From IMG/VR virus record IMGVR_UViG_3300027806_000082, positions 1 to 37,760 of that record: a stretch of DNA of 37,760 bases. One strand, written 5' to 3'. The DNA comes from a virus. The notes under the pieces were generated by a model. That model saw nothing but the letters and a program-made list of their open reading frames with translations, was not told the DNA's origin and searched no databases. Below, piece after piece: positions 26,699 through 35,747 of the stretch (positions within the stretch are counted from its first letter, which is position 1; each line of letters begins with the position of its first letter). Both the position numbers and the translations under genes were made by a program.

Positions 26699-26922
26699 AT
26701 ATCACCACCATTTCCTATTCCATCATAATTGGTAAAATCATATGTCCAAGCATCTCTAAATACTCTATCTTCTGGAAGATCATTAATAGTTATAATTTTA
26801 AATACTACATCTTTTGGCACTTGATTATGAGCTAGTTGTGTGACATGATCCAAATTTTGATCATCTACTGGAATGATAATATTTATAGAACTATTGTTAT
26901 TTGGATATATTATTCTATACAT
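26695..26922 (-). CDS. Small conserved partner of the fibre-assembly protein
   Basis: The protein is 75 aa: MYRIIYPNNN start, VPKDVVFKIITINDLPEDRVFRDAWTYDF. The RIIYP...DLP.DR.FR.AW pattern is a small phage protein I recall next to fibre-assembly genes. The ribosome-binding site GGAG lies within the last codons of the fibre gene. It probably acts together with the next 83-aa product in assembling the adjacent fibre; this is inference from the gene pair. Confidence 0.55.
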   Translation of the reverse strand: MYRIIYPNNNSSINIIIPVDDQNLDHVTQLAHNQVPKDVVFKIITINDLPEDRVFRDAWTYDFTNYDGIGNGGDI

Positions 26923-27448
26923 TTAAAACTCCAAAAAATACCAGATTGCATTCTGAGCTATCATAATTTAATCCATTTAATATATCGTTAAATATAATTT
27001 CTACACTACTAGTAGTTTTAACAGAGTTAGCCTTTGCTCCTAATGTATTAATAATATATGTATCAGTATTAAAATCCCTAGCCCATGCTGTAAAAGTATA
27101 ATTAGTATTAATAAATGGATAAGTAAAATTAACAGTATAGCGACCAACTCCCTGATCAATAATACTACTTATATTAAAACTATCTCTAATATTAACTATA
27201 CCAACAGCGTTAAAATTAATCCATGCTGATGCTGTTCTTTTAGAAACATTAAGTTGAACACTACTATTAGTAGATAATTGTGGATATGTAATAATTAAAT
27301 CATCAATATTAGTAATATCAGATAATTCGTGATTATGTGGAATAATTCCCTGATTACTCTGACTAATTATAATATTATTAGTATATTTTATAACTTCTAT
27401 ATTATTGCTAGTAGTATTTATCAATATATTAGTATCATAAGTAGACAT
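26915..27448 (-). CDS. Short fibre / receptor-binding-type protein
   Basis: The protein is 177 aa. The N-terminal part ends in a short HNHELSDITNIDD motif that often precedes fibre stalks. The C-terminal part, from SAWINFNAVGIVNIRDSFNIS through GRYTVNFTYPFINTNYTF, is the trimeric β-sandwich tip commonly found at the end of phage side fibres and marine phage receptor-binding proteins. It lies within the head-tail connector genes and is followed by two assembly-type small genes, so it may form a neck fibre or collar whisker. GAG-type ribosome-binding site upstream. Confidence 0.6.
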   Translation of the reverse strand: MSTYDTNILINTTSNNIEVIKYTNNIIISQSNQGIIPHNHELSDITNIDDLIITYPQLSTNSSVQLNVSKRTASAWINFNAVGIVNIRDSFNISSIIDQGVGRYTVNFTYPFINTNYTFTAWARDFNTDTYIINTLGAKANSVKTTSSVEIIFNDILNGLNYDSSECNLVFFGVLNV

Positions 27449-27459
27449 TATAATTCTCT

Positions 27460-27990
27460 TTAATAATATTGATTATCTTCATATCTACTATGGTTGTAGT
27501 TAGGATTATTTAGATTTTGTGGATCAAAATTATTGCCAATAAATGGACTAAATATAGCTCTAACAGCACTAGCATTGGAAACATCCCAACGAAGAGTTAA
27601 TTGTTCATACATTGAACATGGTCCCTCTGCTAATAATGTTTTATATCCAGCTAAGTTACCACCAACACTTAAACTAGCAGGTCCTAATGCCGCCCTAATA
27701 CCTTCTAAAGCTGTTTTAGTTCTAAATGTACTTTGGTCAACTAAGCATGAAGCCTTTAATGATACTAAACTTATAAAAATATCATCTTTAGGATCTAGAG
27801 TAGGATCTGGAGTAATGCTTGGATAAGCTATATTAATTACATATTTATTATCTAAATTTACATCAAACTGTACATATTGAGCCGCTACTACCGCTAACTG
27901 CTGTAGTCTAGCATCACTATATTGTGGAGTAGAACTTAAATCATTAATAAGCACTCTAATAATTGTTACTATTTCATTTTGCCATGCCAT
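27460..27990 (-). CDS. Head-tail connector (adaptor) protein
   Basis: The protein is 176 aa, mainly helical in the first half: MAWQNEIVTIIRVLINDL, then a DARLQQLAVVAAQYV helix, and DPKDDIFISLVSLKAS. The WQ..I..ILR.LIND....Y.D..L.QL...AA pattern is typical of gp6-like connectors encoded after the major capsid protein. The C-terminus is Asn/Tyr-rich. It would form the first ring below the portal. A ribosome-binding site AAGGT precedes the ATG. Confidence 0.65.
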   Translation of the reverse strand: MAWQNEIVTIIRVLINDLSSTPQYSDARLQQLAVVAAQYVQFDVNLDNKYVINIAYPSITPDPTLDPKDDIFISLVSLKASCLVDQSTFRTKTALEGIRAALGPASLSVGGNLAGYKTLLAEGPCSMYEQLTLRWDVSNASAVRAIFSPFIGNNFDPQNLNNPNYNHSRYEDNQYY

Positions 27991-28005
27991 AATATTACCT
28001 TTATA

Positions 28006-28404
28006 TTAACATTGTAATAGTGTATTTGTTTGACTATACCTTTTAATTAGCGTAATGGTTCCATATAGTAGTCTTATTACTTCTTTTCCTCCACCAGTAT
28101 ATAAATCAATATTAGATTGAATTTCTAAATCATATTGAGCAATATCGAAATTTAATGTGTTTGTTTTTGACGCTGGTAACATTAAAACCAATGTGCCATT
28201 TGGTCCATCTATAGTAAAACTATATAATGATAAATCCATATTTTCTGTAGTAAAAATAGAAGTTTCACCACTATTAGTAGTCCATGTTAGTCTAGCGCAA
28301 TAATCAGTTAAATCTATAGGATTATTATTTTGATCCTTATATATCAATTGTAGTTTAAAGGAACTACCTTGCTCAATTGGAAAATCGTGTTTAGTAGCAG
28401 ACAT
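28006..28404 (-). CDS. Small Ig-like virion protein
   Basis: The protein is 132 aa with one β-sandwich: FPIEQGSSFKLQLIYKDQN, PIDLTDYCARLTW, GTLVLMLPASKTNTL, YDLEIQ and RLLYGTITL. This I...G..F...I...D..G.PIDLT.Y.ARM..R pattern is frequent in phages in small proteins linked with head, neck or fibre (BppU-N-like). It is the first gene after the terminator that follows the capsid gene, with a good AGAGGA ribosome-binding site. Its exact place in the virion is unknown. Confidence 0.6.
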   Translation of the reverse strand: MSATKHDFPIEQGSSFKLQLIYKDQNNNPIDLTDYCARLTWTTNSGETSIFTTENMDLSLYSFTIDGPNGTLVLMLPASKTNTLNFDIAQYDLEIQSNIDLYTGGGKEVIRLLYGTITLIKRYSQTNTLLQC

Positions 28405-28458
28405 AATATCCTCTTGGCTAGATATTGTGATTTAAGTATATAGATATACACCTTTTAT

Positions 28459-28488
28459 AAAAAAAGAAAGGCTGGCACTAGGCCAGCC
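28459..28488 (-). terminator. Rho-independent terminator after the capsid gene
   Basis: On the minus strand GGCTGGC pairs with GCCAGCC around a five-base loop (28470-28488), followed by TTTCTTTTTTT (complement of 28459-28469). It lies 37 bases downstream of the major capsid stop codon and is the most GC-rich hairpin seen in the window. It would limit read-through from the abundant capsid transcript into the connector and tail genes. Confidence 0.9.
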
Positions 28489-28525
28489 ATTCTTCTTATG
28501 ATAATTGATAAATTATATCTAATTA

Positions 28526-29536
28526 TTATAGTGAGCCAAGTAGTACTCTACGGTTATCGAGAACAGCAAAACCCTGTTCTGCCCAACCATAGAAACCAGC
28601 TCTCTTCTGACGATGAAGAGTATCGTCTTCGAAGATCTGAACTTCTTGACGAACTGGCATTATGAAGCTATCTCTCTTGCGAAGATCTAAACCAACTACT
28701 AATTCAACGTCACCTTCTGGTAGTGTGCCAGATAGTACATTGTCATAGAATAGTTGATATTCTTGACCTTCTCCTAGTTCATCACGATCATGAAGATTGA
28801 CGCCGAATATACGGTTAAGCGTACCATCAGCAGCAACATAAATTTCACGACGAGTAACTTCATCAACTTGATCAACTCCCCAGTTGCGAATATCTTCCAT
28901 TGCTTCTGGAGAAACATAAAGATCAGTTAATAAACCACGATTATTACTAGCACTATTACCACCACCATTTCTTCTCATTACTGTTTTCATGAGAGATACT
29001 AGTCTCTTGGTAAATTGGCCACTATCAGCATCGCTGTCGAATACAACGATATTGCGATCTGTACCAGCAGCAAGAAGTGTATGCCAGCCATCGTCATTCA
29101 TCTTTTTGACGAATTGAGCTTCCATAACTTCCATAGCACGACCAACAACATCCCAACGAGCATCACGAGCATACTTTAAGAGATAATCAATGCTAGCGCC
29201 AATATCATAGGTTGGAACCATAACATAATCGCCTTCAACATGACGCTCTGGAATATATCCGTGATTTGGGATAGTGTAAGCGACGAAATCTTTTTCTGTA
29301 CCAGGAGCAAGAAAATCTAATGGAAATTCTGGAGTAGCACTTTGAGCCAATACGATTGGTTCAAAGATATTATCTAGAATATTACCATTTAGAATACCCT
29401 GACGAAGTGGTAATTCTAAGGCTTTTGCAAATTCAGAATTTGCGGCTAAAGCCTCCTCTTTATTCAGTGAACCAGATCGAACTAAGAGGTCAGTTAGTTC
29501 TGGATTTGGTTGAAATGACTTAGTATGAGCTGACAT
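28526..29536 (-). CDS. Major capsid protein (HK97-fold)
   Basis: The protein is 336 aa. Seen: a helical N-arm, an EFPLDFLAPGTEKDFVAYTIP stretch, a long helix (IDYLLKYARDARWDVVGRAMEVMEAQF), RGLLTDLYVSPEAMEDIRNW and a C-terminal AGFYGWAEQGFAVLD end, consistent with an HK97-like shell protein. Order (portal, protease-scaffold, decoration, then this gene) agrees. Codon use is clearly more GC-rich than its surroundings (the line at 28561-28620 is 48% GC), as for the most abundant virion protein. GGAG ribosome-binding site upstream, terminator downstream. Confidence 0.9.
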   Translation of the reverse strand: MSAHTKSFQPNPELTDLLVRSGSLNKEEALAANSEFAKALELPLRQGILNGNILDNIFEPIVLAQSATPEFPLDFLAPGTEKDFVAYTIPNHGYIPERHVEGDYVMVPTYDIGASIDYLLKYARDARWDVVGRAMEVMEAQFVKKMNDDGWHTLLAAGTDRNIVVFDSDADSGQFTKRLVSLMKTVMRRNGGGNSASNNRGLLTDLYVSPEAMEDIRNWGVDQVDEVTRREIYVAADGTLNRIFGVNLHDRDELGEGQEYQLFYDNVLSGTLPEGDVELVVGLDLRKRDSFIMPVRQEVQIFEDDTLHRQKRAGFYGWAEQGFAVLDNRRVLLGSL

Positions 29537-29557
29537 TTTTATTTCTCCGTTTCTTAA

Positions 29558-30007
29558 TTACTGAATGTTTACTGAGACTTTAGCGTAACCATCGGCATCC
29601 TTACCGCTAAGGAATGTACCGATTTTGACAGCGTTTGTTGATGTGGTGGAAATTGTTCCACTTGGACCAACATAAGCACCATCACCAGCTTCTGGATTAC
29701 CATCAACAAGATCTGTAGTAACTTGACCTACTCTTAATAGTGTCACCTTACCACCAACTTGTACTTCATCCTTATGCCAGTTAATATGCTGTCTTGTTAG
29801 GTCAAGATTAACTACATCGTTAAGCAAAACGCCTGCTGGCACACTGCCTGAAGCAGCTGTTGCGTATGCTACCACAGCATCGGCATCATCCATCGATACG
29901 CCAACACCACTAGTAACAAAAGAAACTACGCCGCCTCTTTCAGCAACTGTGTTCATGAAAAATGAAATATCTGTTAAGTGTTCAATACGATCTGGTTTAA
30001 GAGCCAT
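29558..30007 (-). CDS. Capsid decoration / head stabilising protein
   Basis: The protein is 149 aa: helical start (LKPDRIEHLTDISFFMN), Ala/Gly/Val-rich β strands (VVSFVTSGVGVSM, VPAGVLLNDVVNLDL), and GKVTLLRVGQVTTDLVDG. Its size, Val/Gly-rich composition and place between the protease-scaffold and the major capsid gene match small capsid proteins found in this position in many phages. A GGGAG ribosome-binding site overlaps the stop codon of the upstream gene. Confidence 0.7.
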   Translation of the reverse strand: MALKPDRIEHLTDISFFMNTVAERGGVVSFVTSGVGVSMDDADAVVAYATAASGSVPAGVLLNDVVNLDLTRQHINWHKDEVQVGGKVTLLRVGQVTTDLVDGNPEAGDGAYVGPSGTISTTSTNAVKIGTFLSGKDADGYAKVSVNIQ

Positions 30008-30008
30008 G

Positions 30009-30626
30009 TTATTCTCCCTTATTTAGTTTTTTACCTAGTCTAGCATAAACAAAATCTACTAATGCTGCGCGAGTATTTTCGACAGTATTATCTTCGCCAC
30101 CAACAGTTACAGTCGCATCTGTTGGTTCTTCTACATTCTCAAGAGCTTCAGTTAAATCTGGTGTTTCAGCAACAGATTCTTCAGCTTTTGTATTTTTTTT
30201 CTTTTTCATTGTTAACATTTCTGTCATAGCAGCGAATGTTTCATCATTAACATTCTCAAATCTGTCTAGAATACTATCAAGCTCATTAGCATCAAAACCA
30301 TGCTCAACTAGAGAGGCTTTGCGCATCATTTTCTTTTCTTTCTTCATATAAGCCGCTATTGATGTATTGGCTTCTTCTAATTTGAGTTCTAGATCACTAA
30401 TTGAAGCCATCATTTTTTTCTTTTCTTCTTCCATATCTTTCATTTTTTTAGCAGCTTCTTCGTGTTCTAATGCCAACGCATTTTTCTCGGTACTTAAAAC
30501 AGAAAGTTCTTCTGCATGTGAAGTACTGAGAGTTTCGAGTTGGGATTTTAGTTCAGCAATTGTAGTCTCAGCGGCTTGAGTTGCCTCGGCACAATCTGAT
30601 ACTACTACTTTGTTGTCTTCACTCAT
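30009..30626 (-). CDS. Nested scaffold protein from an internal start
   Basis: Within the protease-scaffold frame, Met277 (ATG at 30624-30626, MSEDNKVVV) is preceded by CGGAG nine bases upstream, a better ribosome-binding site than the gene's own. It lies exactly between the protease domain and the coiled coil. The in-frame product is a free 205-aa scaffold, as in the classical lambda C/Nu3 arrangement. Codon use after this point looks more GC-rich, fitting higher expression. The site is seen; expression is inferred. Confidence 0.6.
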   Translation of the reverse strand: MSEDNKVVVSDCAEATQAAETTIAELKSQLETLSTSHAEELSVLSTEKNALALEHEEAAKKMKDMEEEKKKMMASISDLELKLEEANTSIAAYMKKEKKMMRKASLVEHGFDANELDSILDRFENVNDETFAAMTEMLTMKKKKNTKAEESVAETPDLTEALENVEEPTDATVTVGGEDNTVENTRAALVDFVYARLGKKLNKGE

Positions 30627-31454
30627 AATTTGATTCTCCGAATTAATATTAGACTGAGTTGTTATTACACCTGATTTTGAAATATCTTCATTTTTTGGTA
30701 AATTTATATTATTTTCCATAAACTTAAACGATTCTTTACTAAATATTATACTATCTGGATTTGCGGGTTTGTCTACATAACCTTTACCACTAAATGTAAT
30801 ATTTCTTAAAACCCTACCAATTTTATAGTTATCGTGTTCTCCCAATCCACCATAAGCTCTAAGATGTTTGCTTAAATAAGCAGTACTGTTATTTCTTGTT
30901 AATATTTTGTACTCACCAGTACTCTTATTAATTAAACCATAATCAAAGCCTTTAAAAAAGCATTCCATACTAACGTATTTGGTGCCATTTTCAATTTCTT
31001 TAATTAATGCCTGTGTTCTTTCTTGCAGTTCTGGTTTTGTATAAGATTTATAAATTACAGCGCCTGTAAGAATATGATATTTTTCTGGTAAATTTTCTAT
31101 TGGAGTATTTTCATCAATTAGAATACCATCTTCTGTTATTGGATAATTAGAAACTATATGACCAATAATAGTTTCTTCATCATGCTCAAGATTAGTTGGT
31201 TTATGTTCTGGACTATGTCTTGCCGCCCATACTTCATTTTTATCAAAAATATCATCATTTTTATTCCAACTACTACTCACTAAAATAGATTGAGTATAAT
31301 ATAAATCGCTATCTTGAATAGAAGCCAAAGCCTTAAATGCTTTAGATTTAATCTCTGAATTACAAGGCTCAATTGCAGCAGCATATGATATGCTAGCCGA
31401 GGCTTGTATTTTATCTGCTATGTCATCGTCATATTCTTGTTGAAATAATTGCAT
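30009..31454 (-). CDS. Prohead protease fused to scaffold
   Basis: The protein is 481 aa. Residues about 50-235 form the protease: DDIFDKNEVWAARH, NLEHDEETIIGHI with the probable catalytic His91, and KYVSMECFF with the probable Ser162, as in prohead proteases of the herpesvirus-assemblin-like fold. Residues about 277-400 are a Lys/Glu-rich coiled coil typical of scaffold, followed by an acidic tail and a basic C-terminal end (FVYARLGKKLNKGE) that could bind the capsid protein. It would template the shell and then be degraded. GAGG lies just before the ATG. An internal start is described separately. Confidence 0.8.
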   Translation of the reverse strand: MQLFQQEYDDDIADKIQASASISYAAAIEPCNSEIKSKAFKALASIQDSDLYYTQSILVSSSWNKNDDIFDKNEVWAARHSPEHKPTNLEHDEETIIGHIVSNYPITEDGILIDENTPIENLPEKYHILTGAVIYKSYTKPELQERTQALIKEIENGTKYVSMECFFKGFDYGLINKSTGEYKILTRNNSTAYLSKHLRAYGGLGEHDNYKIGRVLRNITFSGKGYVDKPANPDSIIFSKESFKFMENNINLPKNEDISKSGVITTQSNINSENQIMSEDNKVVVSDCAEATQAAETTIAELKSQLETLSTSHAEELSVLSTEKNALALEHEEAAKKMKDMEEEKKKMMASISDLELKLEEANTSIAAYMKKEKKMMRKASLVEHGFDANELDSILDRFENVNDETFAAMTEMLTMKKKKNTKAEESVAETPDLTEALENVEEPTDATVTVGGEDNTVENTRAALVDFVYARLGKKLNKGE

Positions 31455-31473
31455 ATTTATACCTCTTTAATAA

Positions 31474-33645
31474 TTATTCATACACCGATGCATAAAATGA
31501 TGATTTAATTAATTTGATTTCTTCATTTGTTAGTTGTTTATTTAATTCATTACTAATATTTTTAATCCAATAATTTAAACCATTAAGTTTATGGGTTATA
31601 ATATCTGTATCAATACTAGAAATAGTTTTATTAATATAATTTTCGTCAATATTAATATTAGGTTGAGTATTTAATAAAATTTTAGTTTTAAGATTATCTA
31701 ACTCAAATGATTCCTTAGCCGATAATTTTCTTAAGTTATCTTTATTATAAAATTCTAACATTATAGGATTTAATATTTGACTAATTTTTTCTTGAGCATC
31801 ATTTGCCCATACGGCTAAAGAAGCACCAGTTCTTGGAGCAAAATCTCTTTCTTTTCTTTGTTTACTATCTCGACTATTTTTGGGTCTTCCTTGACCAGAA
31901 ACTCCAATTGGGCCAGAACTTGTTCCAATTTTAGATGCTGGTGGAAATTCTGATTTCATTTGAATAGCGTTTTTTTCTCCTCGTTTATTAGGTTCTAGAT
32001 CCAAACCAACTTGACTTGGCGTGGCAATACCAAGTTGTAGTGCTATCTTTTTAAGATTATTCTCAAAATTAGCATCATAATATGGCCCGGCCTTTTGTAC
32101 CATTCTTTCTGAATTCCTGTCTCTACTTTCTCTATTAAGTCTAAATTTTTCCATATTTGGATCTATACCAAATTTCATTTGAATTAATTCATCACTAATA
32201 ATATTTCGATCAGCGAGTTGTATTAACAATGCCTTCTCAGCATCTTCATTACTTAGATCCATTCTATCAAACTCTATTTTAGCAGGATATTTGAATCCCA
32301 TAGATTTTTGTACTAGTTCTATTTCTTTTTCCCAAAAATTAACTAATACATCTCTACCATACTGAAGTCTCTGGGTTAGTGTTTTTAGACTAATGAAATT
32401 ATTGGTAGTACCAGAAGCTCCAAATGTACCAGTAAGCGTTGGAGGAATACCTAATCCAGCATATACACTATTTAAATGCGGTATATATTTACCTTCTCCA
32501 AGAAATTGATGTACATTAGTATTACTTTCTAATAATTCGATATCTGGACCCCAAACCAAATCCATTGTACCACCACCAACATTATTACTTAATATTGCGG
32601 ATAGTTTTGAAGCGGCTGCTTTTGTTGGAGCAATTTTATGTTCAAGGCTGCCAAGTTTAAAGATTCTAATATTAGATACAGCACCATCTAAAGCGCACAT
32701 ATCAGCTAATTTTAGCTTTTCAATAATAGTAATATCATCCATGATTGCATAAATCATAGGAAATGCCCAAATTTGCCAATCGTCTTTTTTATAATGATAA
32801 ACAATTGTTTTATCTGGATTTAATAGATATGGTTTTCTGGTTTTAGCTGCTTCAATTATATCAGTAGGTAATTGTTGAATAATTTCTTTTTCCGTATCAT
32901 TTTTTGGATTATTAATAACTTTTCTTATATGTGACGGCAATATTACTCCGTAAAATTTCTTATTCGAAAATGCCGATAAAGATCCACCTATTACTTCCAC
33001 ATAAACTGGATCTATAAATGTATATCTCCATGGTATTTCTTTTTTAGCTAATTCAATATCTCCAGTTTCTGGATCCATAATATCAGCAGAAGCTGTTGCT
33101 CTATACATCTTATCTATAATTTTATTATTTAATTTAGCTGTCTGCCTATTAATTACAACATTACCAGTACGATAAATATTATTTAAAAATCTTTCACTTC
33201 TATCCTTTGCATTAATTTTTTTAAACCAAGCCTTAAAAAATCTTTCAATTCTTTTGTTTGGATGTACAATTCTAATGCCTTGGCTAGCAAAATCTCCCAT
33301 AAGATCGATAACATTTTTAACCAAACCCACTCTTTGATAAATATCATCAGCGGATCTAATGATTTCTTTAACCTTATTTGGTATAGCCTCTTCTGGCCTA
33401 AAAGCGTAATAGTCTTTTTTGGTTAATCCTGGTCTTCCGCTAACATTGGTATCTAAATTAGAAAAATCTAATCTGGTTCTTCTTGCAGAAGATCTCTCTA
33501 TACCATTAAATTCTGATAATGATAATGAAGATTCTTGTAGAGCTTTTTCTTTGCTGCTTAGGTCTTCTCCCCACGTGACATAAGCATTTTCATTTGAAAT
33601 TTGAGCATCATGAATTGCGTCACTTTTTGGATATTTTTTAGCCAT
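31474..33645 (-). CDS. Portal protein
   Basis: The protein is 723 aa from the ATG at 33645 (MAKKYPKSD). The frame continues upstream to TTG at 33702, but that region is low-complexity and starts without a ribosome-binding site. Seen: a helical clip/wing region with RIVHPNKRIERFFKAWFKKI, RTGNVVINRQTAKL, a PWRYTFIDPVYVEV strand, HYKKDDWQIWAFP, a long helix before GLGIPPTLTG and a basic GRPKNSRDSKQRKERD segment near the C-terminus. Order after the large terminase and before the protease is canonical. It forms the dodecameric DNA gate at the head vertex. Confidence 0.85.
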   Translation of the reverse strand: MAKKYPKSDAIHDAQISNENAYVTWGEDLSSKEKALQESSLSLSEFNGIERSSARRTRLDFSNLDTNVSGRPGLTKKDYYAFRPEEAIPNKVKEIIRSADDIYQRVGLVKNVIDLMGDFASQGIRIVHPNKRIERFFKAWFKKINAKDRSERFLNNIYRTGNVVINRQTAKLNNKIIDKMYRATASADIMDPETGDIELAKKEIPWRYTFIDPVYVEVIGGSLSAFSNKKFYGVILPSHIRKVINNPKNDTEKEIIQQLPTDIIEAAKTRKPYLLNPDKTIVYHYKKDDWQIWAFPMIYAIMDDITIIEKLKLADMCALDGAVSNIRIFKLGSLEHKIAPTKAAASKLSAILSNNVGGGTMDLVWGPDIELLESNTNVHQFLGEGKYIPHLNSVYAGLGIPPTLTGTFGASGTTNNFISLKTLTQRLQYGRDVLVNFWEKEIELVQKSMGFKYPAKIEFDRMDLSNEDAEKALLIQLADRNIISDELIQMKFGIDPNMEKFRLNRESRDRNSERMVQKAGPYYDANFENNLKKIALQLGIATPSQVGLDLEPNKRGEKNAIQMKSEFPPASKIGTSSGPIGVSGQGRPKNSRDSKQRKERDFAPRTGASLAVWANDAQEKISQILNPIMLEFYNKDNLRKLSAKESFELDNLKTKILLNTQPNINIDENYINKTISSIDTDIITHKLNGLNYWIKNISNELNKQLTNEEIKLIKSSFYASVYE

Positions 33646-33704
33646 ATTTTTTTTAATATATTTGTAATTGTATTGTAATTCTATTAACTGATAATACACC
33701 AATA

Positions 33705-35747
33705 TTATCTATATATGCCACCATATATACCTTCTTCATTAGCAGCAGACGTAAACCATTCTGGCCCTTTATAAAGTTGACCAGTTATTTTACCAACATC
33801 TTTGGTAGTTCCACCAATTAAATTATATTCTGGACCAGATAAAGTCCTATTCATTTGTCTAGCTAACATATTGGCTATAACTAAAGCACTATATCGGTCT
33901 TTTCTTAATCTACCCTTTTTGCCATTTGCGGTTTTAACTTCTGGAGTGTCCCATCTGTCTCTAGAACCAGAAGCTCCGCTTGTATGAGTCATTACTATGG
34001 TAGTTAATTCGTTTTTTAGTTCTTCGATTTCTAAAATACATTCGCTTAAACTATCGTATAAAGGATTAGTTAAATCTGTATTTAAAATATCTTTACCTTC
34101 CATTTCCAATGTTAGTCCGAGTGTAAGATTATCAAATCTTGGAAAAAGTAATGCTTTATCCTCTAAGTCTTTGCGTAATCCATGATTCGCTTGAGCTGTC
34201 CATTCCGCTCTAGCAAATTGAATCAGTTCTAATATGTGTAGTCCTGGCTGTATATCAGTATCTTTAGATTTATCAAAATTAATAATAGGCCAAATTAATT
34301 TTTCTCCATCAGACAGATTTTGTGGATCGTGTAATGCTTCCTCAATAGCAACTCCGCCACCTTGTGCATCCATACCTATTCTTATTGGAGGAAAATAATT
34401 CATTAAACTTCTAATTTTTCTTGCACAGAAACTATAGAAATCATGTTCTTGTACTAATCCTGTTTTTTGTCTTTCTTTAAAATTAGATCGATTAGTAGTC
34501 CAACAATAAACAACCCTGCTATGGTCTTTATGTAGTTCTAAAATGACAATACTAAAATTATCTTGTTCTGATGCTGGGTCTACACCATATACATACTGCT
34601 TAGTACTATCTCCTTTAATTACTGGATCAAAAACAATTTTACCACTACTGGGCAGTATAATATTTTTATCTTCATCTGTTACACAACTTTCTATTAGGCT
34701 TCTTTTAAAAAAACCATCACTATCAGCAGTAAAACATGCTGCATATTCCATATTATATATACCAGTATGAATAGTAGCTTTAGCTCTACTAACTTGTTTA
34801 TCATCCATGAATCCTAGTGGAATAAGCTCATATGGAATACGAATAATGCTATAATCTTTCCAATTAAAACTACTTGGTATTTCTCCTTTAAATATTTCTT
34901 CTAATTTTCTAGTATCTCCACGACTTTCTATAATAGCCTTATATCTTCTCCAATAACTTGCAAAATGTTTAAAGGCATAATCTGCTGTGCCGCTAATAAT
35001 AGCCTGATTGCCCATTTTATATTCTAATGTTTCTAATTCATCATTCCATAGACCAGCATCTCTCATCGCTTTTTTCTTAGCTTCTTCTTTTACATTTTGA
35101 ATAGGGCTTGCACTTACAGCGGCGAAACCCGACACAACCGTTTCATAAATATCTGGACTAATAGAGGCAAATTCGTCTGCAATAATAATATGTGCTCTTA
35201 AACCTCTAATTTTACTACCATCGCCCATTGGAATCGCTATTGCCCAGCTTTCTCCTAATCTCATTGTACATCTGTCTACGTCTCGTCTTGGTCCATCATC
35301 ATTACCATTAAAAATACTTCTTAATATAGAACTAGATCTCCAAATGTTTTCCATATATTCAAAAACTAATTTACTCTGTCTAAATGCAGCACCGACAATA
35401 ACAATTTTTGTACCTGGAAAAAATATACATTTTAATACTGAATATAAGGCTAAAAGAAAACTTTTACCCCAGCCACGGCTGGCTATATACATTGGAAATG
35501 GTCTAACCCAAAATTCTTGCAAAATAGCAATCTGTATTGGATGTAATTCTATACCAAATAATAATTTAACAGTCATACCAAAATATTTTGGATTCCTCAT
35601 TAGTCTTAATAAATGAAGGTCTGGATTTTCAATATCGCTTTTAACCCTATTAATCATAAGATTTTTAGGTATAATAATTTTTGACAAGTCGCCAAGATTT
35701 AACCAGGCGTCTTCAAAAGCGTGTTTATTTTGAATTTTTTGGCTCAT
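33705..35747 (-). CDS. terL: Terminase large subunit
   Basis: The protein is 680 aa. The ATPase has Walker A SRGWGKS (residues 90-96), Walker B IIIADE (187-192) and a motif III-like SGTAD (252-256). The RNase H-like nuclease has D390 (YGVDPAS), D460 (RIGMDAQGGG) and D617 (RKDRYSALVIANM). It cuts and pumps DNA into the prohead through the portal. The first 23 nt overlap the end of the ERCC4 nuclease gene. The ribosome-binding site is weak, so coupling with the upstream gene is likely. Confidence 0.95.
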   Translation of the reverse strand: MSQKIQNKHAFEDAWLNLGDLSKIIIPKNLMINRVKSDIENPDLHLLRLMRNPKYFGMTVKLLFGIELHPIQIAILQEFWVRPFPMYIASRGWGKSFLLALYSVLKCIFFPGTKIVIVGAAFRQSKLVFEYMENIWRSSSILRSIFNGNDDGPRRDVDRCTMRLGESWAIAIPMGDGSKIRGLRAHIIIADEFASISPDIYETVVSGFAAVSASPIQNVKEEAKKKAMRDAGLWNDELETLEYKMGNQAIISGTADYAFKHFASYWRRYKAIIESRGDTRKLEEIFKGEIPSSFNWKDYSIIRIPYELIPLGFMDDKQVSRAKATIHTGIYNMEYAACFTADSDGFFKRSLIESCVTDEDKNIILPSSGKIVFDPVIKGDSTKQYVYGVDPASEQDNFSIVILELHKDHSRVVYCWTTNRSNFKERQKTGLVQEHDFYSFCARKIRSLMNYFPPIRIGMDAQGGGVAIEEALHDPQNLSDGEKLIWPIINFDKSKDTDIQPGLHILELIQFARAEWTAQANHGLRKDLEDKALLFPRFDNLTLGLTLEMEGKDILNTDLTNPLYDSLSECILEIEELKNELTTIVMTHTSGASGSRDRWDTPEVKTANGKKGRLRKDRYSALVIANMLARQMNRTLSGPEYNLIGGTTKDVGKITGQLYKGPEWFTSAANEEGIYGGIYR

